Source: Ramlibacter alkalitolerans
GTDB taxonomy: Bacteria > Pseudomonadota > Gammaproteobacteria > Burkholderiales > Burkholderiaceae_C
DNA length: 64,000 nt
Direction of reading: 5' to 3'
Assembly (NCBI RefSeq): GCF_016722765.1
Contig: NZ_JAEQND010000004.1
Coordinates: forward strand, 1-64,000
Shown here: positions 21,405-28,862 of the stretch, in pieces
Position numbering within the stretch: position 1 is the stretch's first letter
Layout of the letters: each line of letters starts with the position of its first letter
The notes under the pieces: model-generated
Told to the model about the DNA's origin: nothing
Database searches by the model: none
What the model saw: the letters and a program-made list of their open reading frames with translations, nothing else
Program-made: the position numbers and the translations under genes

Positions 21405-22069
21405 ACTCCAGCGCGGCGCTCTGGACGACCGTCATCGTCCTGGGCGCGTACCACGGGCTCAATCCCGCCATGGGCTGGCCGCTGGCCGTGGCCAACGGCC
21501 TGACCGCCCGGCGCGGCGGCGCTGTCCTGGGGACGGCGCTGCCGCTGGGCGGCGGCCATTTCGCGGCGATGGCGGTGGTGCTGGTGCCGCTCGCGGCCCT
21601 GGCTTGGCTGGTCGAATGGAACCGGCCGCTGCGGCTCGGGGCCGGTGCCCTGGTGCTGCTGTTCGGGCTGTGGAAGCTGGCGGACCCGCGGCATCCGCGC
21701 GCGTTGGCGCGCATCCCGCCTTCGCGGCTGGCGTGGTGGTCGTTCCTGATGGCGACGGCGCATGGAGCGGGGTTGATGCTGGTGCCGTTCATGCTGCGGC
21801 TGTGCGAAGCGCCTGCCGTTCCCGTTGGAGGTCTCGAGCGTGCCCACGGGCGCGTGATGGAGACGCTGGCGCGCTCGGATGTGGCGACGGCACTGGCGGT
21901 CGCGGGCGTGCATACGCTGGCGATGCTGCTGGCGGGTGTGGGGATGGCTTATGCGGTGTACCGCTGGCTGGGGCTGCAGTTCCTGCGCCGGGCCTGGTTC
22001 AACCTGGATCGGGTGTGGGGGGCGAGTCTGGCGGTGGCGGGGGCGGCGGGGATTGTGATGGCCTGGTAG
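21401..22069 (+). CDS. Six-helix membrane protein coupled to the SBP56 gene
   Basis: A 222-residue hydrophobic protein with about six membrane helices. The TTG at 21401-21403 overlaps the SBP56 stop (TTGA), which indicates translational coupling. The first helix holds AYHGLNPAMGWPLAVANGL (about residues 15-33) and the second LGGGHFAAMAVVLVP; a third His lies in MATAHGAGLMLVP and a fourth in AVAGVHTLAMLL. Membrane His residues beside Gly/Pro recall NicO/RcnA-type metal exporters (HxxxPGH) but the match is only partial. A metal (perhaps copper or nickel) or small-molecule transporter serving the SBP56 enzyme is an inference. I do not recognise a named family. Confidence 0.8.
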   Translation: MNSSAALWTTVIVLGAYHGLNPAMGWPLAVANGLTARRGGAVLGTALPLGGGHFAAMAVVLVPLAALAWLVEWNRPLRLGAGALVLLFGLWKLADPRHPRALARIPPSRLAWWSFLMATAHGAGLMLVPFMLRLCEAPAVPVGGLERAHGRVMETLARSDVATALAVAGVHTLAMLLAGVGMAYAVYRWLGLQFLRRAWFNLDRVWGASLAVAGAAGIVMAW

Positions 22070-22138
22070 GCTGGCACGCGTAGGCGGGGCTCGCCGGCAA
22101 GGACGTCGAAACGGCCGGTGCGCGGGTCGCTGCCGCAT

Positions 22139-22255
22139 CGCTGGGGTTCCGGCGCTGCGCGCGTCACCGCCAGCCTACGAAGAGCGCTGGCGCGCGGGAA
22201 GAACCGCGGCACCCGTAGGCTGGCGGTGAGCCGCGCCAGCGCGCGAACCCCAGCG
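22139..22255. repeat. 117-bp imperfect inverted repeat between convergent genes
   Basis: The left arm (22139-22179, CGCTGGGGTTC...CGCCAGCCTACG) is nearly complementary to the right arm (22214-22255, CGTAGGCTGGCG...GAACCCCAGCG), with a 34-bp spacer. It sits between the plus-strand membrane protein and minus-strand yejF and may end both transcripts. The structured arms also look like a small non-coding mobile (MITE- or REPIN-like) unit. Confidence 0.8.
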
Positions 22256-22281
22256 CTCGCGCCGCCAAAAAATCCCGCGCC

Positions 22282-23904
22282 TCAACTCGCCGCCGCCACC
22301 AGCGTCTGCGTATAAGGGTTCTGCGGATTCTGCAACACCTGCGCCACCGTCCCCGACTCCACCACCTGGCCGTCCTTCATCACCAGCACGTCGTGGGCCA
22401 TCGCCCAGATCACGTCCACGTCGTGCGTGATCAGCAGGTAGCTCAATCCGCGCTCCCGCTGCAGCCGCTGCAGCAGCTTCAGCACCTGCTTCTGGATCGT
22501 CACGTCCAGCGCGCTCGTGGGTTCGTCCAGCACCAGCACCTGCGGCTGCACGATCAGCGCGCGCGCGATCGCGAGGCGTTGCCGCTGGCCGCCGGAAAAT
22601 TCGTGCGGGTAGCGCCCCAGCAGCCCCGGGAACTGCGCCTCGGTGAGGCCGACCTCCTGCAGCACCTGGTAGACGTGCTCGCGCCGCTGCTCCAGGCTCA
22701 GCGCAGGCTCGTGCACGAGGAGCCCTTCGCCGACGATCTCCTCCACCGTCATGCGCGGCGAGAGCGACGAGAACGGGTCCTGGAACACCACCTGCACCAG
22801 TCGGCGGATCGAACGGTTCTTGGCGCTGTCCGGGCCCCAGCGGGTGCCGACCACATCGAGCGCCCCGTGGTGCGGGATCAGGCCGAGCGCCGCGAGCGCC
22901 ATGGTGGACTTGCCGGAACCGGATTCGCCGACGATGCCCAGCGTGCCCCCGGGCGGCACCTGGAACTGCGCGCCCTGGACGGCCACGAACTCGCCCTTGC
23001 GGAACCAGCCGCGAAAGCCCGGGATCGGCACCGGATACGACACGCGCAACTCCTGCGCCTGCATCACCGGCGCTTCGCCGGCACGCGGGTCCTGCACGTC
23101 GCGCTCGGGCCGGCTGTTCATCAGCTTGATCGTGTAGGGATGCTGCGGCTGCTCGAACACGCGCGCCACCGGCCCCTGCTCCACCAGGTCGCCGTTCTCC
23201 ATCACCGCCACGCGGTCGGCGAAACGGCGCACGAGATTCAGGTCGTGCGTGATCAGGAGCACCGCCATGCCGTTCTGGCGCTGCAGGTCCGCCAGCAGTT
23301 CGAGGATCTGCTGGCGCAAGGTGACGTCCAGCGCAGTGGTCGGCTCGTCGGCCAGCAGAAGGCGCGGGCGGCAGGCCAGCGCCATCGCGATCATCGCGCG
23401 CTGCCGCTGCCCGCCCGAGAGCTGGTGCGGATAGGTGGAGGCGCGGCGCTGCGGCTCCGGGATGCCGGTGGCCGCCAGCGCCTCGATCGCCGCGTCCCAG
23501 GCCTGCTTGGGCGACAGGCCCTGCTTGACCTGCAGCACTTCCGCGATCTGGTCGCCGATCGTGTAGACCGGGTTGAGGGCCGTCATCGGCTCCTGGAAGA
23601 TCATCGCGATGTCGCGGCCGCGGATACCGAGCAGCTCGCGCTCGGAGGCTTCCAGCAACTCCGTGGGCGCGGCGCCGGGCTCGCGCGGGGCCAGCCGCGC
23701 CGAGCCGGTGACGCGGGAGTTGTGCACCAGGCGCACGAGACTCAGGGCGGTGACCGACTTGCCCGAGCCGGACTCGCCGACCAGGGCCAGCTTCTCGCCG
23801 GGCGCGATGGAGAAGTCGACGCCGTGCACGACCTCCTTGGCGCCGAAGGAGACGCGCAGGTCCTTGACTTCGAGCAGGGGTGGGAGGGGGGTGTTCTGCT
23901 TCAT
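22282..23904 (-). CDS. yejF: Peptide ABC transporter, duplicated ATP-binding protein YejF
   Basis: A 540-residue protein with two complete ABC ATPase domains. Domain 1 has Walker A GESGSGKSVT (about residues 39-48), signature LSGGQRQRAMIAMAL and Walker B RLLLADEPTTALD; domain 2 has GESGSGKSTM (about 330-339), FSGGQRQRLAIARAL and VLVLDEPTSALD. The fused layout is that of YejF, which powers the YejABEF importer for oligopeptides and microcin C. Gene order yejA-B-E-F is complete here. The ATG is separated from yejE by a 67-bp gap holding a dispersed repeat. Confidence 0.95.
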   Translation of the reverse strand: MKQNTPLPPLLEVKDLRVSFGAKEVVHGVDFSIAPGEKLALVGESGSGKSVTALSLVRLVHNSRVTGSARLAPREPGAAPTELLEASERELLGIRGRDIAMIFQEPMTALNPVYTIGDQIAEVLQVKQGLSPKQAWDAAIEALAATGIPEPQRRASTYPHQLSGGQRQRAMIAMALACRPRLLLADEPTTALDVTLRQQILELLADLQRQNGMAVLLITHDLNLVRRFADRVAVMENGDLVEQGPVARVFEQPQHPYTIKLMNSRPERDVQDPRAGEAPVMQAQELRVSYPVPIPGFRGWFRKGEFVAVQGAQFQVPPGGTLGIVGESGSGKSTMALAALGLIPHHGALDVVGTRWGPDSAKNRSIRRLVQVVFQDPFSSLSPRMTVEEIVGEGLLVHEPALSLEQRREHVYQVLQEVGLTEAQFPGLLGRYPHEFSGGQRQRLAIARALIVQPQVLVLDEPTSALDVTIQKQVLKLLQRLQRERGLSYLLITHDVDVIWAMAHDVLVMKDGQVVESGTVAQVLQNPQNPYTQTLVAAAS

Positions 23905-23910
23905 GCGGGG

Positions 23911-23951
23911 ACACCCTCACCCCTGCCCTCTCCCGCAGGCGGGAGAGGGAG
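23911..23951. repeat. Dispersed palindromic repeat between yejE and yejF
   Basis: The stretch ACACCCTCACCCCTGCCCTC followed by the hairpin CTCTCCCGCAGGCGGGAGAG belongs to the same family as the element inserted in truB (4384-4473). In the minus-strand mRNA it gives a hairpin in the intercistronic gap, which can alter the YejE:YejF ratio. Confidence 0.7.
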
Positions 23952-23971
23952 AAAGTCGAAGGCCGCGCTGG

Positions 23972-25096
23972 TCATGTATCCGCCTTCCGCGGGTCCAGGG
24001 CATCGCGCAGCGCGTCGCCCATGAACGTGAGCAGCAGCAGAGTGATCACCAGCACGGCGAAGGTGGACAGGGAGATCCACCAGGCGTCGATGTTGTTCTT
24101 GCCCTGGCTCAGGAGCTCGCCCAGCGACGGCGTTCCCGGCGGCACGCCCAGACCCAGGAAGTCGAGCGAGGTCAGCGCCAGGATGGCGGCACTCATGCGG
24201 AACGGCAGGAAGGTGATGACGGGCGTCATGCTGTTCGGCAGGATGTGCTTGGCCATGATGCGGCCGTTGCCCACCCCCAGCGCCTTGGCGGCGCGCACGT
24301 AGTCCATCTGCCGGTTGCGCAGGAATTCGGCCCGCACGTACTGCGACAGGCCGGTCCAGCCGAACAGCGACAGCAGGATCAGCAGCAGCGCGACGCTGGG
24401 CGAGAAGATCGCACTGAAGATGATCAGCAGGTACAGCTCCGGCATCGACTCCCAGATCTCGATGAAGCGCTGGAACGCCAGGTCCGTCTTGCCGGCGAAG
24501 AAGCCCTGGATGGCGCCGGTGATCACGCCCAGGATCACGCCGATGAAGGTCAGCGCCAGTCCGAACAGCACGCTGAGGCGAAAGCCGTAGATCAGCTGGG
24601 CCAGCATGTCGCGCCCCCGGTCGTCGGTGCCCAGCAGGTTGTCGCGCGTGGGCTTCGACGGATTCGGCTCCTTGGCGAAGTAGTTCAGCGTCTTGGGGCC
24701 GTACGGGTTCGGCGGGTAGATGGCGAAGTTGTCGCCCTTGGTGAGCTGCTGGCCGATGAAGGGGTCGAGGTAGTCGGTCTCGGTGAGGAAGTCGCCGCCG
24801 AAGGTGGTTTCGGGATAGCTGTGCACCAGCGGGAAGTAGTACTGGCCGTTGTAGCGCACCACCAGCGGCCGGTCGTTCGACAGCACTTCGGCGAACAGGC
24901 TGAGGATCACGAGCGTGAGGAACAGGACCAGGCTGACGAAGCCCAGCTTGTTCTTGCGGAAACGCCGCCACGCCCTGCGCGCCGGCGAGACGTGCACCCA
25001 CAGCGCCGGCGGCGTGGGGTTGGCCGAACCGGCGCCGGCCGTCTGGCCCGCCGCCGTGGGGTCCGCCAGCAGCTGGGGACTAGTCGAACTTGACAC
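23972..25096 (-). CDS. yejE: Peptide ABC transporter permease YejE
   Basis: A 374-residue inner-membrane permease. After a cytoplasmic N-terminal stretch (SPARRAWRRFRKNKLGFVS), a first membrane helix is followed by a periplasmic loop of about 100 residues typical of YejE (YPETTFGGDFLTETDYLDPF). A BPD_transp_1 domain follows with the EAA-type motif YVRAAKALGVGNGRIMAKHI (about residues 268-287) that contacts YejF. It ends DALRDALDPRKADT. The start overlaps the yejB end by 17 bp. Confidence 0.95.
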   Translation of the reverse strand: MSSSTSPQLLADPTAAGQTAGAGSANPTPPALWVHVSPARRAWRRFRKNKLGFVSLVLFLTLVILSLFAEVLSNDRPLVVRYNGQYYFPLVHSYPETTFGGDFLTETDYLDPFIGQQLTKGDNFAIYPPNPYGPKTLNYFAKEPNPSKPTRDNLLGTDDRGRDMLAQLIYGFRLSVLFGLALTFIGVILGVITGAIQGFFAGKTDLAFQRFIEIWESMPELYLLIIFSAIFSPSVALLLILLSLFGWTGLSQYVRAEFLRNRQMDYVRAAKALGVGNGRIMAKHILPNSMTPVITFLPFRMSAAILALTSLDFLGLGVPPGTPSLGELLSQGKNNIDAWWISLSTFAVLVITLLLLTFMGDALRDALDPRKADT

Positions 25097-26114
25097 GCGG
25101 ATCCACCCAGACGTACATCAGGTCGCTCAGGAGCTTGGTCAGCAGCCCCAGCACCGTGAACAGGTACAGCGTGCCCAGCACGACCGGGTAGTCGCGGCGG
25201 ATCACGCTCTCGTAGCTCAGGAGCCCCAAGCCGTCGAGCGAGAACAGGGTCTCGATCAGCAGCGAGCCGGTGAAGAAGGCCCCCAGGAAAGCGGCGGGGA
25301 AGCCGGCGATGATCGGCATCAAGGCGTTGCGGAACACGTGCTTCCACAGCACGCGGCTCTCGTCGAGGCCCTTGGCCCGCGCCGTCAGCACGTACTGCTT
25401 GCGGATCTCCTCCAGGAAGGAGTTCTTCGTGAGCATCGTGGTCACGGCGAAGCTGCCGACCACCATCGCCGTGACCGGCAACGTGATGTGCCAGAGGTAG
25501 TCGACGATGCGCGCGCCCCAGCTCAGTTCCTCCCAGTTGCCGGAGGTCAGGCCCCGCAGCGGGAACCATCCGAGCTGGCCGCCGAAGATCACCAGCAGCG
25601 CCACCCCGAGCACGAAGCCCGGGATCGCATAGCCGATCAGCACGATCAGCGTGGTCACCAGGTCGAAGCGCGAGCCCGCCCGCACCGCCTTGGCCACGCC
25701 CAGCGGGACGGCGATGAGGTAGCTGATGAAGAAGGTCCACAGGCCCAGGCTGATGGAGACCGGCAGCTTGTCGCGGATCAACTCGCCCACGTCCCGGTTC
25801 TGGAAGAAGCTCTTGCCGAGGTCAAAGCGGGCGTACTGCCCCAGCATCTGGAAGAAGCGCTCGTGCGCCGGCTTGTCGAAGCCGTACAGCTTCTTGATCT
25901 GCTCGATGCGCTTGGGGTCCACGCCCTGGCCGCCCCGGTAGCTGAAGCTGCCGCCGCCCTCGCCGGCGCCACCGGCGTTATTCGCCCGCGCCTCGGCGAG
26001 GTACTGTTCGACCGGGCCGCCGGGCACGAACTGCGTGACGATGAAGGTCACCAGCAGCACGCCCAGCAGCGTCGGCAGCATGAGGAGCAGGCGCTTGAGG
26101 ATGTAGGAGGCCAT
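25080..26114 (-). CDS. yejB: Peptide ABC transporter permease YejB
   Basis: A 344-residue permease with the standard start MASYILKRLLLMLPTLLGVL and about six helices. A periplasmic loop carries GGPVEQYLAEARANNAGGAG and SYRGGQGVDPKRIEQIKKLY, as in YejB. The EAA-type loop is YVLTARAKGLDESRVLWKHV (about residues 240-259). The protein ends MYVWVDPRVKFD. The ATG overlaps the yejA stop (TAATG), fixing the start and indicating coupled translation. Confidence 0.95.
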   Translation of the reverse strand: MASYILKRLLLMLPTLLGVLLVTFIVTQFVPGGPVEQYLAEARANNAGGAGEGGGSFSYRGGQGVDPKRIEQIKKLYGFDKPAHERFFQMLGQYARFDLGKSFFQNRDVGELIRDKLPVSISLGLWTFFISYLIAVPLGVAKAVRAGSRFDLVTTLIVLIGYAIPGFVLGVALLVIFGGQLGWFPLRGLTSGNWEELSWGARIVDYLWHITLPVTAMVVGSFAVTTMLTKNSFLEEIRKQYVLTARAKGLDESRVLWKHVFRNALMPIIAGFPAAFLGAFFTGSLLIETLFSLDGLGLLSYESVIRRDYPVVLGTLYLFTVLGLLTKLLSDLMYVWVDPRVKFD

Positions 26115-27928
26115 TACAGGTTCGCCTGCTGCGGCTTGGCCCACCAGGTGTCGATGGCCCAGCCCTCGCCCTGCGAATACGGCGGCATGGTGGCCGTGGG
26201 CTGCAGCCGCCAGGCGTTGTAGACGATGCGGTGGGTGGGCGCCGTCCACTGCGGGATGAGGATGTGCGACTGCATGATCACGCGCTCCAGCGCGCGGCAC
26301 GCCGGCAGCATCTGCGCCTTGGTTTCGGCGCTGGTCATCTTGCGCAGGAGGTCGTCGACGGCGGGGCTCTTGATGCCCGTGAGGTTACCCGAATCCTCGA
26401 TGTCGGCGGACTTGCTGCCGAACAGGTCGACGTAGTCCTGCCCTGGGGTCGCCGTGCCGGGATAGGCGAGCGAGATGATCTCGAACTCCTTCTTCTGGAA
26501 ACGCTGCTGGTACAGCGCGAAGTCCACGGTGCGGAAGTTCAGCGTGATCCCGAGCTTTTCCAGGTTGCGCATCCAGGGCGTGACCGTGCGGGCGCCGCCC
26601 TCCTGGCTGTCCAGGTATTCCAGCACCAGCGGCTCGCCCTTGGCATTGCGCAGCGCCCCGTCGCGCACTTCCCAGCCGGCCTGCTTGAGCAGTTCGCGGG
26701 CCTGGCGCAGGTTGTCGCGCAGCGAATGCGGAGGATCGGTGCGCGGCGCCTGGTAGGCCGGGCCGAACACCGCGTCGGGCACCTGGCCGCGCCACGGCGT
26801 GAGCAGCGCCAGTTCCTCGGGCGACGGTGTCCCGGTGGACTTGCACTCGGTGTTGCCGAACAGGCCCTGCACCCGCTGGTAGGAGTTGTAGAACAGCTGC
26901 CGGTTCATGTACTCGAAGTCCACCGCGAGGTCCAGCGCCTGGCGCACCCGCGCATCCTGCAGCTTCGGGATGCGGATATTGAGCACGTAGCTCTGGAAGC
27001 CGGACGGCAGCTGGTGGCGGAACTCCGCCTTCACCAGCTCGCCGGTCTTGAAGCGCCGGCCGTTCACGCGCCGCGCCCAGTCGCCGGCGGAGAAGAAGCG
27101 CATCAGGTCGAACTCGCCGGCCTTCAGGGCCTCCAGGCGCGCCGTGTTGTCCTTGTAGATCTTGACGGTGATGCGGTCGAAGTTCGAGGTGCCGCGCCGC
27201 ACGTTCAGTTCGCGGCCCCAGTAGTTCGGGTCGCGCACGTAGGTGATGTCGCGTCCGAAGTTCACCGGCCCGATCCGGTACGGCCCGCTGCCGATGGGGA
27301 TGTCCATCACCACCTCGTCGAAGCGCTTGGGCTTGCCGTCCACCATCCCCCACTTGCGGCTGAAGATCGGCATGCCGCCCACGGTGAGGGGCATCTCGCG
27401 GTTCTTGCGCTTGAAGCGGAAACGCACCGTGCGGTCGTCGATCACGTCGAGGCCGGCCAGGTCGTCCAGGGTCGTCTTGTAGGCGGGCGAGGTGTAGGGG
27501 CCCAGCAGCGTGTCGAAGGTGTACTTCACGTCGGCGGCGAGCACCGGGTCGCCGTTGTGGAAGCGGGCTTCCTTGCGCAGGCGGAAGGTGGCGGCCAGGC
27601 CGTCGGGCGTGACCTCCACGTCTTCGGCCAGCAGGCCGTAGCCGGAGCCGATCTCGTCCTGGGCGCCGGAGAGCAGCGTGTCGAACATCAGCCCCGGCAG
27701 GTAGGCCGGCGGCGAGCCCTTGATCGTGAACGGGTTGTACTTGTCGAAGGTCGAGTAGCGCAGGTTGCTGACCAGCCGCAATTCGCCGCCCTTGGGGGCC
27801 TGGGGATTCACGTACGCGAAGTTGGGGAAATTCGGCGGGTACTTCAGGTCCCCCCACAGCGCATAGCCATGGGCGGCCCAGGCCGCCGGGCTGAACGCCA
27901 GGGCCAGCAATATCGGCAAACCTTGCAT
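26114..27928 (-). CDS. yejA: Peptide ABC transporter substrate-binding protein YejA
   Basis: A 604-residue SBP_bac_5 family protein. The ATG at 27926-27928 gives a signal peptide MQGLPILLALAFSPAAWA before AHGYALWGDLKYPPNFPNFA. Family landmarks are GSPPAYLPGLMFDTLLSGA, VDFEYMNRQLFYNSYQR and the C-terminal WTAPTHRIVYNAWRL. YejA captures oligopeptides in the periplasm and delivers them to YejBE. Longer in-frame starts would put the signal peptide inside the protein and overlap the fabI promoter. fabI is divergent 37 bp away. Confidence 0.94.
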   Translation of the reverse strand: MQGLPILLALAFSPAAWAAHGYALWGDLKYPPNFPNFAYVNPQAPKGGELRLVSNLRYSTFDKYNPFTIKGSPPAYLPGLMFDTLLSGAQDEIGSGYGLLAEDVEVTPDGLAATFRLRKEARFHNGDPVLAADVKYTFDTLLGPYTSPAYKTTLDDLAGLDVIDDRTVRFRFKRKNREMPLTVGGMPIFSRKWGMVDGKPKRFDEVVMDIPIGSGPYRIGPVNFGRDITYVRDPNYWGRELNVRRGTSNFDRITVKIYKDNTARLEALKAGEFDLMRFFSAGDWARRVNGRRFKTGELVKAEFRHQLPSGFQSYVLNIRIPKLQDARVRQALDLAVDFEYMNRQLFYNSYQRVQGLFGNTECKSTGTPSPEELALLTPWRGQVPDAVFGPAYQAPRTDPPHSLRDNLRQARELLKQAGWEVRDGALRNAKGEPLVLEYLDSQEGGARTVTPWMRNLEKLGITLNFRTVDFALYQQRFQKKEFEIISLAYPGTATPGQDYVDLFGSKSADIEDSGNLTGIKSPAVDDLLRKMTSAETKAQMLPACRALERVIMQSHILIPQWTAPTHRIVYNAWRLQPTATMPPYSQGEGWAIDTWWAKPQQANL

Positions 27929-27965
27929 GCGACAATTCTGCCGAGAATTTTCAAACGAGAGACCC

Positions 27966-28760
27966 ATGGGCTTCCTCACAGGCAAGAAATTGTTGATCAC
28001 CGGCGTGCTGTCGAACCGTTCGATCGCCTACGGCATTGCCCGCGCCTGCCGCGACCAGGGCGCGGAGCTGGCCTTCAGCTATGTCGGCGAGCGGTTCAAG
28101 GACCGCATCACGGAATTCGCGGCCGAGTTCGATTCCACGCTGGTGTTCGAGTGCGACGTCGGCGACGACGCCCAGATCGACAAGCTGTTCAAGGACCTCT
28201 CGGCCACCTGGCCGACCTTCGACGGCTTCGTCCACAGCATCGGCTTCGCCCCGCGCGAGTCGATCTCCGGCGACTTCCTCGACGGCCTCTCGCGCGAGGC
28301 CTTCCGGACGGCGCAGGACATCAGCGCCTACAGCTTCCCGGCCATGGCCAAGGCTGCGCTGCCCTACCTGAACCCCAAGGCCGCGCTGCTGACGCTGACC
28401 TACCTGGGCGCGGTGAGCATCGTGCCGCACTACAACACCATGGGGCTGGCCAAGGCCTCGCTGGAGGCGTCGGTGCGCTACCTGGCGGGTTCGCTGGGCC
28501 CCAAGGGCATCCGCGTCAACGGCCTCAGCGCCGGGCCGATCAAGACGCTGGCGGCCAGCGGCATCAAGGACTTCGGCAAGCTGCTCAGCATCGTCGCCAG
28601 CGCCGCGCCCCTGCGCCGCAACGTGACGATCGAGGACGTCGGCAATGTGGCCGCCTTCCTCCTGAGCGACCTGGCCAGCGGCATGACCGCCGAGATCACC
28701 TACGTCGACGGCGGCTTCTCGCAGGTGGCCATCGGCGTCGAAGACCAGCCGACGCCGTAG
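27966..28760 (+). CDS. fabI: Enoyl-[acyl-carrier-protein] reductase (NADH) FabI
   Basis: A 264-residue atypical short-chain dehydrogenase. FabI reduces trans-2-enoyl-ACP in the last step of each fatty-acid elongation cycle. The N-terminus MGFLTGKKLLITGVLSNRSI carries the FabI-type cofactor motif (GVxxxxSI), and SIGFAPRE follows at about 95-102. The active-site block is LTYLGAVSIVPHYNTMGLAK, with the Tyr-x6-Met-x4-Lys arrangement. It ends SGMTAEITYVDGGFSQVAIG. It is a single gene, divergent from yejA. Confidence 0.97.
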   Translation: MGFLTGKKLLITGVLSNRSIAYGIARACRDQGAELAFSYVGERFKDRITEFAAEFDSTLVFECDVGDDAQIDKLFKDLSATWPTFDGFVHSIGFAPRESISGDFLDGLSREAFRTAQDISAYSFPAMAKAALPYLNPKAALLTLTYLGAVSIVPHYNTMGLAKASLEASVRYLAGSLGPKGIRVNGLSAGPIKTLAASGIKDFGKLLSIVASAAPLRRNVTIEDVGNVAAFLLSDLASGMTAEITYVDGGFSQVAIGVEDQPTP

Positions 28761-28789
28761 CCGTCCGCTGCGCGGACGCGCAAGGCGGC

Positions 28790-28850
28790 GTCCCCGCGCA
28801 GGCGGGGATCCAGATCCGTCGTCCCCGCGCAGGCGGGGATCCAGATCCGA
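28790..28850. repeat. Two tandem 31-bp palindromic units between convergent genes
   Basis: The unit GTCCCCGCGCAGGCGGGGAT plus CCAGATCCG is repeated directly, 28790-28820 and 28821-28850, with 29 of 31 bases identical. Each contains the hairpin CCCCGC-GCAG-GCGGGG. It lies between the ends of fabI and the decarboxylase gene, a place suited to a bidirectional transcript end. Confidence 0.8.
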
Positions 28851-28862
28851 TGATGACGGGGC

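Noticed and set aside
27929-28000. Longer yejA start at 28000
   Set aside because: It would bury the signal peptide and overlap the divergent fabI start.
28790-28850. Tandem 31-bp units considered as a short CRISPR array
   Set aside because: Only two units with no spacer between them and no cas genes; they are palindromic REP-like repeats.
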